A stretch of DNA of 64,000 bases from Chryseobacterium paridis (GTDB taxonomy: Bacteria; Bacteroidota; Bacteroidia; Flavobacteriales; Weeksellaceae), in NCBI RefSeq assembly GCF_016595215.1, contig NZ_JAENHK010000005.1:326605-390604 (forward strand). The letters run 5' to 3'. The position numbers and the translations under genes were made by a program. Under the pieces are notes generated by a model. That model had not been told where the DNA came from and made no database searches. It worked only from the letters and a program-made list of their open reading frames with translations. Positions 31,804 to 40,064 of the stretch are shown here, in pieces. Positions within the stretch are counted from its first letter, which is position 1, and the number at the start of each line of letters is the position of its first letter.

Positions 31804-33690
31804 ATGGAATCTTCTTTAGCAATGAACACATTACTTTTCCTCGGTGTAGCCATTATCATGGTTCCACTGGCCAGGAAATTCGGGCTAAGCTCTGTGATAG
31901 GATACATCGCCGGAGGGATTATTATTGGGCCTTATGTTCTTAAACTTACCGGAAAAAATGTAAATGACATCATGCACGCCAGTGAATTTGGGGTGATCAT
32001 GCTTTTATTTTTGGTAGGATTGGAACTCGAACCCAGGAAATTCTGGGAAATGAGGAAAAAAATTATGGGATTAGGACTCACTCAAATGGTTCTTACGATC
32101 TCATTGCTCATATTGGTTTTCATTGGTGTAGGATGGAGAGTTGATCAGGCCACGGCTGTAGCGATGTGTTTCGCACTATCCTCCACTGCCATCGTTTTAC
32201 AGACTTTACAGGAAAAGAACAACCTCAAAACAACAGCCGGTGAGGCTTCTTTCTCCACTTTGTTATTTCAGGATATCGCCGTAATACCTATTCTTGCCAT
32301 TCTACCTCTTATAGCACACTATAAGACAAAAAATCATGACAATGAAATACAAATCATCATCCAAGAACTTCCTCAATGGCTGCAGGCTGCAACTGTAATT
32401 TTTGGAGTTGTCTTTCTTATTTTATTAGGAAGGTATGTATTTGTTCCGTTTTTAAGATATGTTTCAAAATCAGGAATGACGGAATTATTAACCGCTTCTT
32501 CCCTATTTCTTGTGATAGGTGTTTCTGAATTAATGATTGCAATAGGCTTATCCCCTGCCCTTGGAGCCTTCCTTGCAGGAGTAATGCTTGCTAATAGTGA
32601 ATTCAGGCACGAACTGGAAGCACAGATCGATCCGTTTAAAGGGCTGTTATTGGCTGTTTTCTTTGTAAGTGTGGGATCAACAATGAATTTTAATATTATT
32701 CAGCAGGATCCTTTATTTATTTTCAGTACTGTATTTGCTGTTCTCATTGTAAAATTTGTAGTTCTATACGCTATCGGAAAATTTTTCAAGATTGATACTC
32801 CGCAAAGTTTATTCTACGCTTTTGCTCTTTCGCAAGTCGGTGAATTTGCCTTTGTATTGATTAATTATGCTTCAGATCTTTATCTTCTAAGTCCGGAATT
32901 GAATGCTCAGATGATGGCTGTAACAGCTATTACCATGTGTATTACACCTTTCCTTCTCATTTTTAATGATCGGTTTCTTACCCCTAAATTCATTAAAGAG
33001 GAACCGGAAGGAGAGCATGATTTTAACATCCTGGGAAGTGATGTTACTCAAAAGAAAATCATTATTGTTGGTTTTGGTCACTTTGGAAGCACAGTTGGAC
33101 GACTGTTAAAGGCTAATAAAATTCCAGCCACCGTTTTGGACAGGGACTCTGATCGGGTCAAGTTATTACGAAGTTATGGTTTCAAAGTATACTATGGTGA
33201 TGCTACCCGAATCCCTATCTTACGGGCTGCAGGAATTGAAGATGCAGAAGTTTTGGTACTTTGTTTAGATGATGCCAACGATAATATGTTTATTGCAGAT
33301 CTTGTTCGTGAGCACTACCCTAAGGTTAAAATTTTCGTGCGAGCAAAAAATAGAATTGATGCTTATAGCTATCTCAATAATGGTATTGACAAGATCTACC
33401 GGGAAACTCTGGGAACCGCTGTAGACATGGCTATAGATGTTCTTCACGAAACAGGAATGAGAAAATATGCCGCCAGACGACTTGGCCAAAGATTTATGGC
33501 TATCGATAAAGCATCCATAAGAAGATTAGCTAAAGCTAAAGAGGAAGACGAAATTCTTCAGTTTACAACAAAAGAAATCCTCCAAAGAGAGGAGGAATTA
33601 TTAGCATTTGATAATCTTAGTTTTGACAATAAGGATTGGGAAGGTTCCTCCACTGTCGATGAAGACGAAGAAGAGGAACCCAAAAATTAA
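31804..33690 (+). CDS. CPA2 monovalent cation:proton antiporter, KefB/KefC-like
   Basis: The 628-residue protein has a sodium/proton exchanger domain with 12-13 membrane helices (residues about 7-390) and a cytoplasmic RCK/TrkA-N domain from about 417: KKIIIVGFGHFGSTVGRLLKANKIPATVLDRD with the dinucleotide motif GFGHFG. The end is acidic (DEDEEEEPKN). In E. coli the KefB/KefC proteins expel potassium in response to electrophiles via glutathione. Bacteroidetes use other thiols and I see no glutathione genes here, so the ligand is open. The KefF-like gene is immediately upstream. Confidence 0.92.
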   Translation: MESSLAMNTLLFLGVAIIMVPLARKFGLSSVIGYIAGGIIIGPYVLKLTGKNVNDIMHASEFGVIMLLFLVGLELEPRKFWEMRKKIMGLGLTQMVLTISLLILVFIGVGWRVDQATAVAMCFALSSTAIVLQTLQEKNNLKTTAGEASFSTLLFQDIAVIPILAILPLIAHYKTKNHDNEIQIIIQELPQWLQAATVIFGVVFLILLGRYVFVPFLRYVSKSGMTELLTASSLFLVIGVSELMIAIGLSPALGAFLAGVMLANSEFRHELEAQIDPFKGLLLAVFFVSVGSTMNFNIIQQDPLFIFSTVFAVLIVKFVVLYAIGKFFKIDTPQSLFYAFALSQVGEFAFVLINYASDLYLLSPELNAQMMAVTAITMCITPFLLIFNDRFLTPKFIKEEPEGEHDFNILGSDVTQKKIIIVGFGHFGSTVGRLLKANKIPATVLDRDSDRVKLLRSYGFKVYYGDATRIPILRAAGIEDAEVLVLCLDDANDNMFIADLVREHYPKVKIFVRAKNRIDAYSYLNNGIDKIYRETLGTAVDMAIDVLHETGMRKYAARRLGQRFMAIDKASIRRLAKAKEEDEILQFTTKEILQREEELLAFDNLSFDNKDWEGSSTVDEDEEEEPKN

Positions 33691-33693
33691 TGC

Positions 33694-34509
33694 TTAATGA
33701 ACATTAATACTACCACCACTGCTTTCTTCTTTGTTTACAACAGTCACATTTCCTTTTTTACGTACATCAATACTTCCTCCTGAGGACGCACTTGCTTCAA
33801 TCTTTGATGTTGCACTTATTTGTACACTTGCTCCACTTGAAGCTTCTGCCTTTACATTTTCCACAATAACATCCTCCGCAGAAATACTGCTTCCTGAAGA
33901 AGAGGTAATATCAGCATTCTTAGATTTCCCGGACAACGAAATGCTCGCCGCAGAAGAGGCATCGATTCCAAGATCAACAGCCCATATTTTCCCGTCAAAA
34001 CTACTGCTGCTTCCTGCCGAAATATCCAGATTGTTTGCTTCTATATTTCCGTTAATGCTTCCAGCACTCGAAATCTCTATATCCGTTTTTTCCTGAGTAA
34101 ATTTATCTTTAAGAGTGATCTTACCTGCAGAATTAGCTTCAAGTTTAGTAAAATCTTTAGTATAAATCTTTGCTGTTACATTGCTTGAATTCATTACCCT
34201 GATTCCAGGTTTATAATGGATATGCAGCTTGCCTCCACTATTATCTACCAGGATTTCATTGATAATATTTTCTGGAGCAGAAATCACTACTCTTTCTGTT
34301 TCAGACTTTATAATCTCTGCATCAATGGCTTGAGAAACTTCAATTTCATCAAAGTCACCTTTAAATTCTTTCTCCCGAACAGGACCACTACCTTTTTCAA
34401 CTACGGTAGATACCCAGTCATGTTTTTCTCCATTTTTTCTATCATGCTTTTCATTACATGCCGATAATGCCAGGAAAGCCGAAAAAATAAAAAGAGGTGT
34501 TGTTTTCAT
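33694..34509 (-). CDS. Lipoprotein with head GIN/DUF2807 beta-helix
   Basis: A 271-residue protein with a lipoprotein signal (FLALSAC, then Asn) and DUF2807 (putative auto-transporter adhesin head GIN domain). Residues about 60-271 are a right-handed beta-helix of short repeats such as KADITSSSGSSISAEDVIVENVKAEASSGASVQISA, rich in Ser, Ala, Gly. It should be surface or periplasmic; homologues are abundant in Bacteroidetes, with no clear function. The ATG at 34509 is favoured over 34518 (both ATG). It lies three bases from the convergent antiporter stop. Confidence 0.85.
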   Translation of the reverse strand: MKTTPLFIFSAFLALSACNEKHDRKNGEKHDWVSTVVEKGSGPVREKEFKGDFDEIEVSQAIDAEIIKSETERVVISAPENIINEILVDNSGGKLHIHYKPGIRVMNSSNVTAKIYTKDFTKLEANSAGKITLKDKFTQEKTDIEISSAGSINGNIEANNLDISAGSSSSFDGKIWAVDLGIDASSAASISLSGKSKNADITSSSGSSISAEDVIVENVKAEASSGASVQISATSKIEASASSGGSIDVRKKGNVTVVNKEESSGGSINVH

Positions 34510-34731
34510 ATGTATCATTTTTTTAAAGTTTTAGTATTCTATATTAATAACAACTAAAGTATAAAAAATATTACAACAGTTTTGATAATTGTACCTGCTC
34601 CATTAATCCGAAGTCCCAACTATAAACTCTGATAAGGATATTCTCAATCTCCAAACAAAGACTTTCTTATGGCAATACTTATATTATACGCTAGTTTTTA
34701 ATATCTTTATGCTTCAATAATAACTAATTTT

Positions 34732-36873
34732 ATGAAAAATATTTCATCGGTATTATTAATTTCTGCTTTGGCATTTAACTACTCTTGTACAACAATGAAA
34801 AAAACCGATACTCAACAGGAAGTTCCTGTTCCAGATTCCTCACTTTCGTCAAACCCTTTCATGAAAAAAAGTAAGCTTCAATATGAGGCTCCTGAGTTTG
34901 ATAAAATTAAGAATGAAGATTTTAAACCGGCTTTTGATTTTGGATTAAAACAGCATGATGCTGAAATCATCAAAATTGCTGATAATCCTGCAGCTCCAAC
35001 TTTCGAAAACACGATCGTTGCATTAGAGAAAAGCGGTGAAGTATTAAAAAGGGCGATCATTGTTTTTTCAAACTTAACAAGTGCGAATACCAACCCCACT
35101 TTACAAGCTCTTGATGAAGAGTATGCTCCAATTTTTGCCGCACATTCTGATAAAATGTATTTGAATGATAATCTTTACAAAAGAATAAAAGCAATCAAGG
35201 AAAATGGTCTGGATTCTGAAAGTAAAAGGCTATTACAATTTTACAACCAGAATTTTGAGATTGCAGGAGCTAATCTTTCTTCTGCGGATAAAGAAAAGTT
35301 AAAGCAAGTGAACCAGGATTTGGCCTCACTTTCTACACAATATTCAAATAAATTATTGGAAGCAAGAAAGCAAGGTGGTGTTTTCTTTTCTGATGCAAAA
35401 GAACTGGATGGACTTTCTGCTGACGAAATTGAGGCTGCAGCAGCTGATGCTAAAACAGCAGGACAACCTGGGAAATATTTACTGGCGTTGCAAAATACCA
35501 CACAACAACCTTTATTACAAAACCTAAAAAACAGAGCTACCAGAGAGAAACTTTTTAAGGCTTCATGGTTAAGAGCTGAAAAAGGAGATGCTAATGATAC
35601 CAGAGAAACCATTGAAAAACTAGCTAAATTACGACTTAAGAAAGCTCAGATCCTTGGCAAGAAAAGTTATGCAGAATGGAAACTTCAGGATCAAATGGCA
35701 AAAACGCCTGAGGCTGCTACTAAACTAATGAACCAGATTGCAACTCCTGCAGTGGAAACTGCAAGACGTGAAGCAAAAGATATTCAGGATCTGATTGACC
35801 AGCAAAAAGGAGGCTTTAAAGTTGAACCTTGGGACTGGACTTTCTATGCTGAACAAGTGAGAAAGGCGAAATTCGATTTGGATGAAAATCAGATCAAACC
35901 TTATTTTGAAGTAACTACCGTTTTGGAAAAAGGAGTTTTTTATGCGGCTGAAAAGTTCTATGGTCTTACTTTCAAAAAAAGAACAGATCTTCCAACTTAT
36001 CATCCTGATGTAGTAACTTATGAAGTTTTCGATCATGATGGAAAATCAATTGCAATCTACTACTTAGATTTCTATACAAGAGATTCTAAAAACGGAGGGG
36101 CCTGGATGAGTAACTTTGTTGAACAGTCTTATCTATTAGGAACAAAGCCGGTAATCGTTAATTGTTATAATTATCAAAAGCCAGCACCAGGAAAACCATC
36201 TTTAATCAGTTATGATGATGTTTCTACAATGTTCCATGAATTTGGACACTCTATCCACGGAATGTTTGCCAGCCAAAAGTACCCTTCCCTTTCAGGAACG
36301 AATGTACCAAGAGATTTTGTGGAGTTTCCTTCGCAAATTAATGAGCACTGGGCACTGGATCCTATTATCCTGAAAAACTATGCTCTTCATTATGAAACTA
36401 AACAGCCAATACCACAAGCACTGGTTGATAAAATCAAAAAAGCAGGTACTTTCAATCAAGGTTATATGACCACAGAATTAGTTTCTGCAGCTGAACTTGA
36501 TATGGATTGGCATACTGTAACTAATGAAGGTCAGCTTATTCCTGTTTTAGATTTTGAAAGACAATCTTTAGCAAAACATGGATTTACCTTAGCAACTGTC
36601 CCACCGAGATATCATACTCCTTATTTTGCACACATATGGGGTGGCGGATATTCAGCAGGCTATTATGCATATTTATGGTCTGAGACATTGGATAATGATG
36701 CCTGGGAATGGATTGAGAGTAATGGAGGTCTAACAAGAGAAAATGGAGATCGTTTCAGAAAATATATTCTTTCAGTAGGAAATTCTGTAGACTTGAATCA
36801 GGCATTCAGAGATTTTACGGGGCATGATCCGGATATTAAACCTTTATTGAGAAACAGAGGATTTATTAAATAA
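34732..36873 (+). CDS. M3-family metallopeptidase, Dcp-like lipoprotein
   Basis: A 713-residue peptidase of the M3 family. It starts with a lipoprotein signal (ALAFNYSC, then Thr; Cys19), so it acts in the periplasm or at the outer membrane. The zinc site is His502-Glu503-Phe-Gly-His506 (MFHEFGHSIHGMF), with the third ligand Glu about 26 residues later in QINEHW. The preceding helical domain (about 60-450) closes the narrow active-site channel, which restricts it to short peptides. Dcp-type enzymes cut C-terminal dipeptides; the exact specificity here is unknown. Confidence 0.93.
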   Translation: MKNISSVLLISALAFNYSCTTMKKTDTQQEVPVPDSSLSSNPFMKKSKLQYEAPEFDKIKNEDFKPAFDFGLKQHDAEIIKIADNPAAPTFENTIVALEKSGEVLKRAIIVFSNLTSANTNPTLQALDEEYAPIFAAHSDKMYLNDNLYKRIKAIKENGLDSESKRLLQFYNQNFEIAGANLSSADKEKLKQVNQDLASLSTQYSNKLLEARKQGGVFFSDAKELDGLSADEIEAAAADAKTAGQPGKYLLALQNTTQQPLLQNLKNRATREKLFKASWLRAEKGDANDTRETIEKLAKLRLKKAQILGKKSYAEWKLQDQMAKTPEAATKLMNQIATPAVETARREAKDIQDLIDQQKGGFKVEPWDWTFYAEQVRKAKFDLDENQIKPYFEVTTVLEKGVFYAAEKFYGLTFKKRTDLPTYHPDVVTYEVFDHDGKSIAIYYLDFYTRDSKNGGAWMSNFVEQSYLLGTKPVIVNCYNYQKPAPGKPSLISYDDVSTMFHEFGHSIHGMFASQKYPSLSGTNVPRDFVEFPSQINEHWALDPIILKNYALHYETKQPIPQALVDKIKKAGTFNQGYMTTELVSAAELDMDWHTVTNEGQLIPVLDFERQSLAKHGFTLATVPPRYHTPYFAHIWGGGYSAGYYAYLWSETLDNDAWEWIESNGGLTRENGDRFRKYILSVGNSVDLNQAFRDFTGHDPDIKPLLRNRGFIK

Positions 36874-36880
36874 CATTGTA

Positions 36881-36913
36881 AAGCATTCATTAAGTTGGAT
36901 GCTTTTCTTTTTT
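36881..36913 (+). terminator. Terminator of the M3 peptidase gene
   Basis: AAGCATTCA / TTGGATGCTT stem (one wobble pair) followed by TTTTCTTTTTT. After it, 36914-37098 has no gene; words such as TTTGTGCTAAAAATTCGTG look like a decayed dispersed repeat. Confidence 0.8.
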
Positions 36914-37098
36914 AAACACAAATGACATGAATAAATTTACAAATAAGCACAAGTCTTTTATCACTAGAAGAGGTTTTTAGCCTTCCTATAGCCATAAATT
37001 ATTCAATTACCTTATTAAAATTTTAATGTATCGAATAAAATTTATGCTATTTGTGCTAAAAATTCGTGATTTTTGTATTTTAAAAAAAGCTTACGAAA

Positions 37099-37476
37099 AT
37101 GAACTGTCCCTGCTGCTCTGGAAAATCCTATGAAGAATGTTGCAAACCTTACCATACTGGAGAAAAACATGCTCCAACTGCAGAAGCTTTAATGCGTTCC
37201 CGATTTTCAGCATTTGCTATTCCTAACGGAGAATATCTAATGGAAACGACGCTTCCCGGAAAGCGTAAGTTGCATAATAAAAAAGACCTTCAGGAATGGG
37301 GAGAGATCAACCAATGGGTAAAACTGGAGATCATTCAAACACCAGCCTTAAATCATGTTGAATTCAAGGCTCACTATATTGATGAGGATGGAGATCCGCA
37401 GATTCATCATGAGTTTTCCGTTTTTCAGAAAATGCATGACCGATGGTATTATGTTTCTGGAGAATTTTTAGACTAG
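37099..37476 (+). CDS. YchJ-family SEC-C zinc-motif protein
   Basis: The 125-residue protein begins CPCCSGKSYEECCKPYHTG, a SEC-C type zinc-binding motif, followed by a NTF2-like (UPF0225) domain: TAEALMRSRFSAFAIPNGEYLMETT and a late HHEFSVFQKMHDRWYYVSGEF. YchJ proteins are common small proteins without a proven role; SEC-C motifs are known from SecA and bind zinc, mediating protein contact. Cytoplasmic. It stands alone before the terminator shared with the FKBP gene. Confidence 0.9.
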   Translation: MNCPCCSGKSYEECCKPYHTGEKHAPTAEALMRSRFSAFAIPNGEYLMETTLPGKRKLHNKKDLQEWGEINQWVKLEIIQTPALNHVEFKAHYIDEDGDPQIHHEFSVFQKMHDRWYYVSGEFLD

Positions 37477-37508
37477 AATACTCATCGACAATATTATATT
37501 ACAAAAAA

Positions 37509-37531
37509 AATGTCCGAAAAAATCGGACATT
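37509..37531. terminator. Bidirectional terminator
   Basis: AATGTCCGA / TCGGACATT stem with A-run left and T-rich right between the convergent YchJ and FKBP genes. Confidence 0.88.
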
Positions 37532-37542
37532 TATATTATTTA

Positions 37543-38043
37543 TTAGTGAGCATCTGTACCGTCAACTCCGTGAGCATGACCGTGTGCTAATTCTTCTTCT
37601 GTAGCTGGACGTGTATTTAAAATTTCCACCTGGAAATCTAAAACTTTTCCAGCCATTGGATGGTTAAGATCTGCTACTACAACTTCTGGTGTTATTTCTA
37701 CCACTAATGCTTGAAAATTATTTCCTTGATTATCTGATAAAGGTAAAATAGCTCCAACAGGAGGAACTCCAGACTCTTTAAACATATCAATTGGTAATTG
37801 AGCAATAGCATCCGGTTGTCTTTCACCATAAGCTTCTTCAGGAAGAATAGTAAAGGCTGTTTTATCACCAGCTTTCAAACCAAGGATATTTTGCTCAAAC
37901 TTTGGAATCATCATTCCTACACCGTGTAAAAATGTAAGTGGATTTTCTGCTGTTGTTTCTTCTACAAGAATTTTACTTCCATCCTCTTCGATAGTGTGAA
38001 GTATGTAACTTACAGCTACAACGTGTTTGTTTTCGATTGTCAT
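37543..38043 (-). CDS. slyD: SlyD-like FKBP-type peptidyl-prolyl isomerase
   Basis: The 166-residue protein has the SlyD architecture: FKBP parts (HVVAVSYILHTIEEDG; NPLTFLHGVGMMIPKFEQNILGLKAGDKTAF, residues about 32-62) with the inserted IF chaperone domain (about 70-125: EAYGERQPDAIAQLPIDMF; NHPMAGKVLDFQVEI). The tail HGHAHGVDGTDAH is His-rich and may bind metal as in E. coli SlyD. It catalyses prolyl isomerisation and assists folding in the cytoplasm. Own gene unit, 113 bases from the VF530 gene on the same strand. Confidence 0.93.
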   Translation of the reverse strand: MTIENKHVVAVSYILHTIEEDGSKILVEETTAENPLTFLHGVGMMIPKFEQNILGLKAGDKTAFTILPEEAYGERQPDAIAQLPIDMFKESGVPPVGAILPLSDNQGNNFQALVVEITPEVVVADLNHPMAGKVLDFQVEILNTRPATEEELAHGHAHGVDGTDAH

Positions 38044-38156
38044 ATTTTTTCTTTTTTTCGTGAACTTTTATCACGATTAGTAATGAATGCAAATATACTA
38101 TTTTTGATTATTTAGAAGAAAAAAGGTATAGAAGCTTCAAAGCAATGTCCATTCCT

Positions 38157-38408
38157 CTACTTTCTCTTTTTTGCCTCATCTCTTTTTTTCTGTCTCAGCA
38201 TAAAGAGATATAGACTTTCAACTTTTGTTCTTGCCCAATCCGTTTTTCTTAAAAACTTCAAAGAAGAGCTAATGCTTGGATTATCTGTAAAACATTTGAT
38301 ATTAATTTGCTCTCCTAACTTTTCAAATCCTTGATAATACTCTACTAATTCTTCCAGAATAGCATCGAGTCTTTTTCCGTGTAGTGGATCTGGAGATTTT
38401 TCGTGCAT
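38157..38408 (-). CDS. VF530 (DUF2132) family DNA-binding protein
   Basis: The 83-residue protein matches the VF530 family: DPLHGKRLDAILEELVEYYQGFEKLGEQINIKCF, then DNPSISSSLKFLRKTDWARTKVESLYL, a compact helical fold reported to bind double-stranded DNA. The ATG at 38408 is preferred over an upstream in-frame start at 38492, which would add 28 residues without family similarity and reach the repeat region. Lys/Arg-rich tail (RQKKRDEAKKRK). Cytoplasmic; role unknown. Confidence 0.9.
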   Translation of the reverse strand: MHEKSPDPLHGKRLDAILEELVEYYQGFEKLGEQINIKCFTDNPSISSSLKFLRKTDWARTKVESLYLFMLRQKKRDEAKKRK

Positions 38409-38475
38409 ATTTTTTTTGTAAAAATAAGGATAAGACTTTAAACTATTATAAAATACCTGTAAGTAGGACAAAACA

Positions 38476-38783
38476 CTTCTCGATACCTCCACTTCGTTTA
38501 GTACTCGAAGTGACGAGAGCCTTCCCGTCAGTTCGAGTGAAATTATTTGAAATGAAGTGGAAAATAATTTTGTATCGAGAACCTTATATTAAAAAACACG
38601 ATAAACCACTTCTCGATACCTACACTTCGTTTCGTACTCGAAGTGACGATAGCCGTCCCGTCAGTTCGAGTGAAATTATTTGGAAGGAAATGGAAAATAA
38701 TTTTGTATCGAGAACCTTGTATTAAAAAACTATGATAAACCACTTCTCGATATCTCCACTTCGTTTCGTACTCGAAGTGACGT
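38476..38783. repeat. Threefold tandem repeat, unit about 133 bp, palindromic
   Basis: Copies start at 38476, 38609 and 38743 (CTTCTCGATAC...), the third stopping after about 40 bases. Each full unit opens with TTCTCGATAC and ends with its inverse GTATCGAGAA, and holds the hairpin CACTTCG / CGAAGTG and the word GTCAGTTCGAGTG. Units differ at a handful of positions. It fills the gap between VF530 and sbcD and looks like a REP/MITE-type element amplified in tandem. An open frame crossing it (38384-38725) is not a gene. Confidence 0.9.
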
Positions 38784-38844
38784 CAAGTTATCATCTGAAA
38801 TCATGAAATTATTCTTTAAATTTCACTTTCCCTTTTTTGTTTCT

Positions 38845-38852
38845 TACATTTG
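38845..38852 (+). promoter_or_regulatory. -7 element of sbcD, leaderless geometry
   Basis: TACATTTG, an exact TAnnTTTG match, ends only four bases before the sbcD ATG, so transcription would start at or within the start codon. Confidence 0.5.
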
Positions 38853-38856
38853 AGAT

Positions 38857-40062
38857 ATGAAAATTCTGCATACTGCCGACTGGCATTTAGGGAAACGTCT
38901 GGATCGGTTTTCACGTCTGGAAGAACAAGTTCAGGTTATGGATGAGATTGTTCAGATAGCCGATACCCAAAAGGTTGATATGATTATTGTTGCTGGAGAT
39001 CTGTTTGATAATTTCAACCCCAGCGTCGATGCAGTCGAATTATTTTATAAAACTCTAAAACGATTATCACTCAATGGAAGGCGACCTGTTATCGCAATCT
39101 CAGGAAATCATGATTCGCCTAATTTAATTGATGCCCCGGACCCATTGGCAAGAGAATGTGGAATTATTCTGATTGGCCATCCAAAAGCTAAGGTAAATCC
39201 ATTTGAGCTAGAAAATTTTAGAATTTCAAATTCGGTTGAAGGATTGATCGAATTGCAGATTAATGGTTTTGATTTTCCAATTCGAATTTTACACACTCCG
39301 TATGCTAATGAGATCCGATTAAAGGAATACCTTGGTGAAAATAAAGAGGAAGAGCTTAATAAAGTTTTAGCTGAAAATTGGAAACAACTTGCAGATGAAT
39401 TTTGTGACAGCAATGGTGTTAACATTTTAACTGCTCATTTATACATGAATAAACGAGGGACTGAACTTCTTGATGAACCTGATGGTGAAAAACCTATCAA
39501 GATCGGAGCAGCGGACCTCATCTATTCAGATATCATTCCTGATCAGATCCAATATACTGCTTTGGGGCACCTTCATGGTTTCCAAAATATTGGAACAAAA
39601 GAAAAACCCGCCATCTATTCATCTTCTCCTCTATGCTACAGTTTTAGTGAAGCTGGACAGACAAAATATATCAACATTATTGAGGCAGAACCCAACCGCG
39701 AAGTTTCCTATGAAAAAATTGTATTAAAAAATGGGAAACCTTTGGCAAGAAAAACTTTTGACTCTGTAGAAGCTACTGTTGCTTGGTTGCGTGAAAATCC
39801 AGATACATTGGTTGAATTAACATTGGAAAGTGAAACTTTTTTAAAAGCTGAAGATAGAAAGCTTCTTTATCAATCTCATAGTGGTATTGTACATTTAATT
39901 CCAAAGGTTAAAAATCAGGATTTTAATGAAAATAAGCTTCATGAAATTAATCTGAATCAGGATATACAAACTTTATTTCAGGATTATTTCAAATCTAAAA
40001 ATGGAGGACAGGAAGCTAATGAGGATTTAATGAAATTGTTCAATGAAATTTTAAACGCATAA
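38857..40062 (+). CDS. sbcD: SbcD, nuclease subunit of the SbcCD complex
   Basis: The 401-residue Mre11-type nuclease has all metal motifs: LHTADWHLGKRL (Asp8, His10), IVAGDLFDNF near 46-55, ISGNHDSPN near 83-91, TAHLYMN near 191-197 and ALGHLHGFQN near 234-243. With SbcC it cuts hairpins, cruciforms and protein-blocked DNA ends. It forms an operon with sbcC, two bases later. Position directly beside a palindromic tandem repeat, the type of substrate SbcCD cleaves, is a noteworthy coincidence. Confidence 0.95.
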   Translation: MKILHTADWHLGKRLDRFSRLEEQVQVMDEIVQIADTQKVDMIIVAGDLFDNFNPSVDAVELFYKTLKRLSLNGRRPVIAISGNHDSPNLIDAPDPLARECGIILIGHPKAKVNPFELENFRISNSVEGLIELQINGFDFPIRILHTPYANEIRLKEYLGENKEEELNKVLAENWKQLADEFCDSNGVNILTAHLYMNKRGTELLDEPDGEKPIKIGAADLIYSDIIPDQIQYTALGHLHGFQNIGTKEKPAIYSSSPLCYSFSEAGQTKYINIIEAEPNREVSYEKIVLKNGKPLARKTFDSVEATVAWLRENPDTLVELTLESETFLKAEDRKLLYQSHSGIVHLIPKVKNQDFNENKLHEINLNQDIQTLFQDYFKSKNGGQEANEDLMKLFNEILNA

Positions 40063-40064
40063 AG

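Noticed and set aside
31279..33690. Glutathione-gated potassium efflux in the strict E. coli sense
   Set aside because: The pair resembles KefF/KefC, but no glutathione genes are visible and this phylum often lacks glutathione, so gating ligand is left open.
38384..38725. Open frame of 113 codons on the plus strand
   Set aside because: It runs through the 133-bp repeat units and the antisense of VF530; it has no start signals and no family similarity.
38476..38783. CRISPR or insertion sequence
   Set aside because: Units are contiguous with no unique spacers, and there is no transposase frame.
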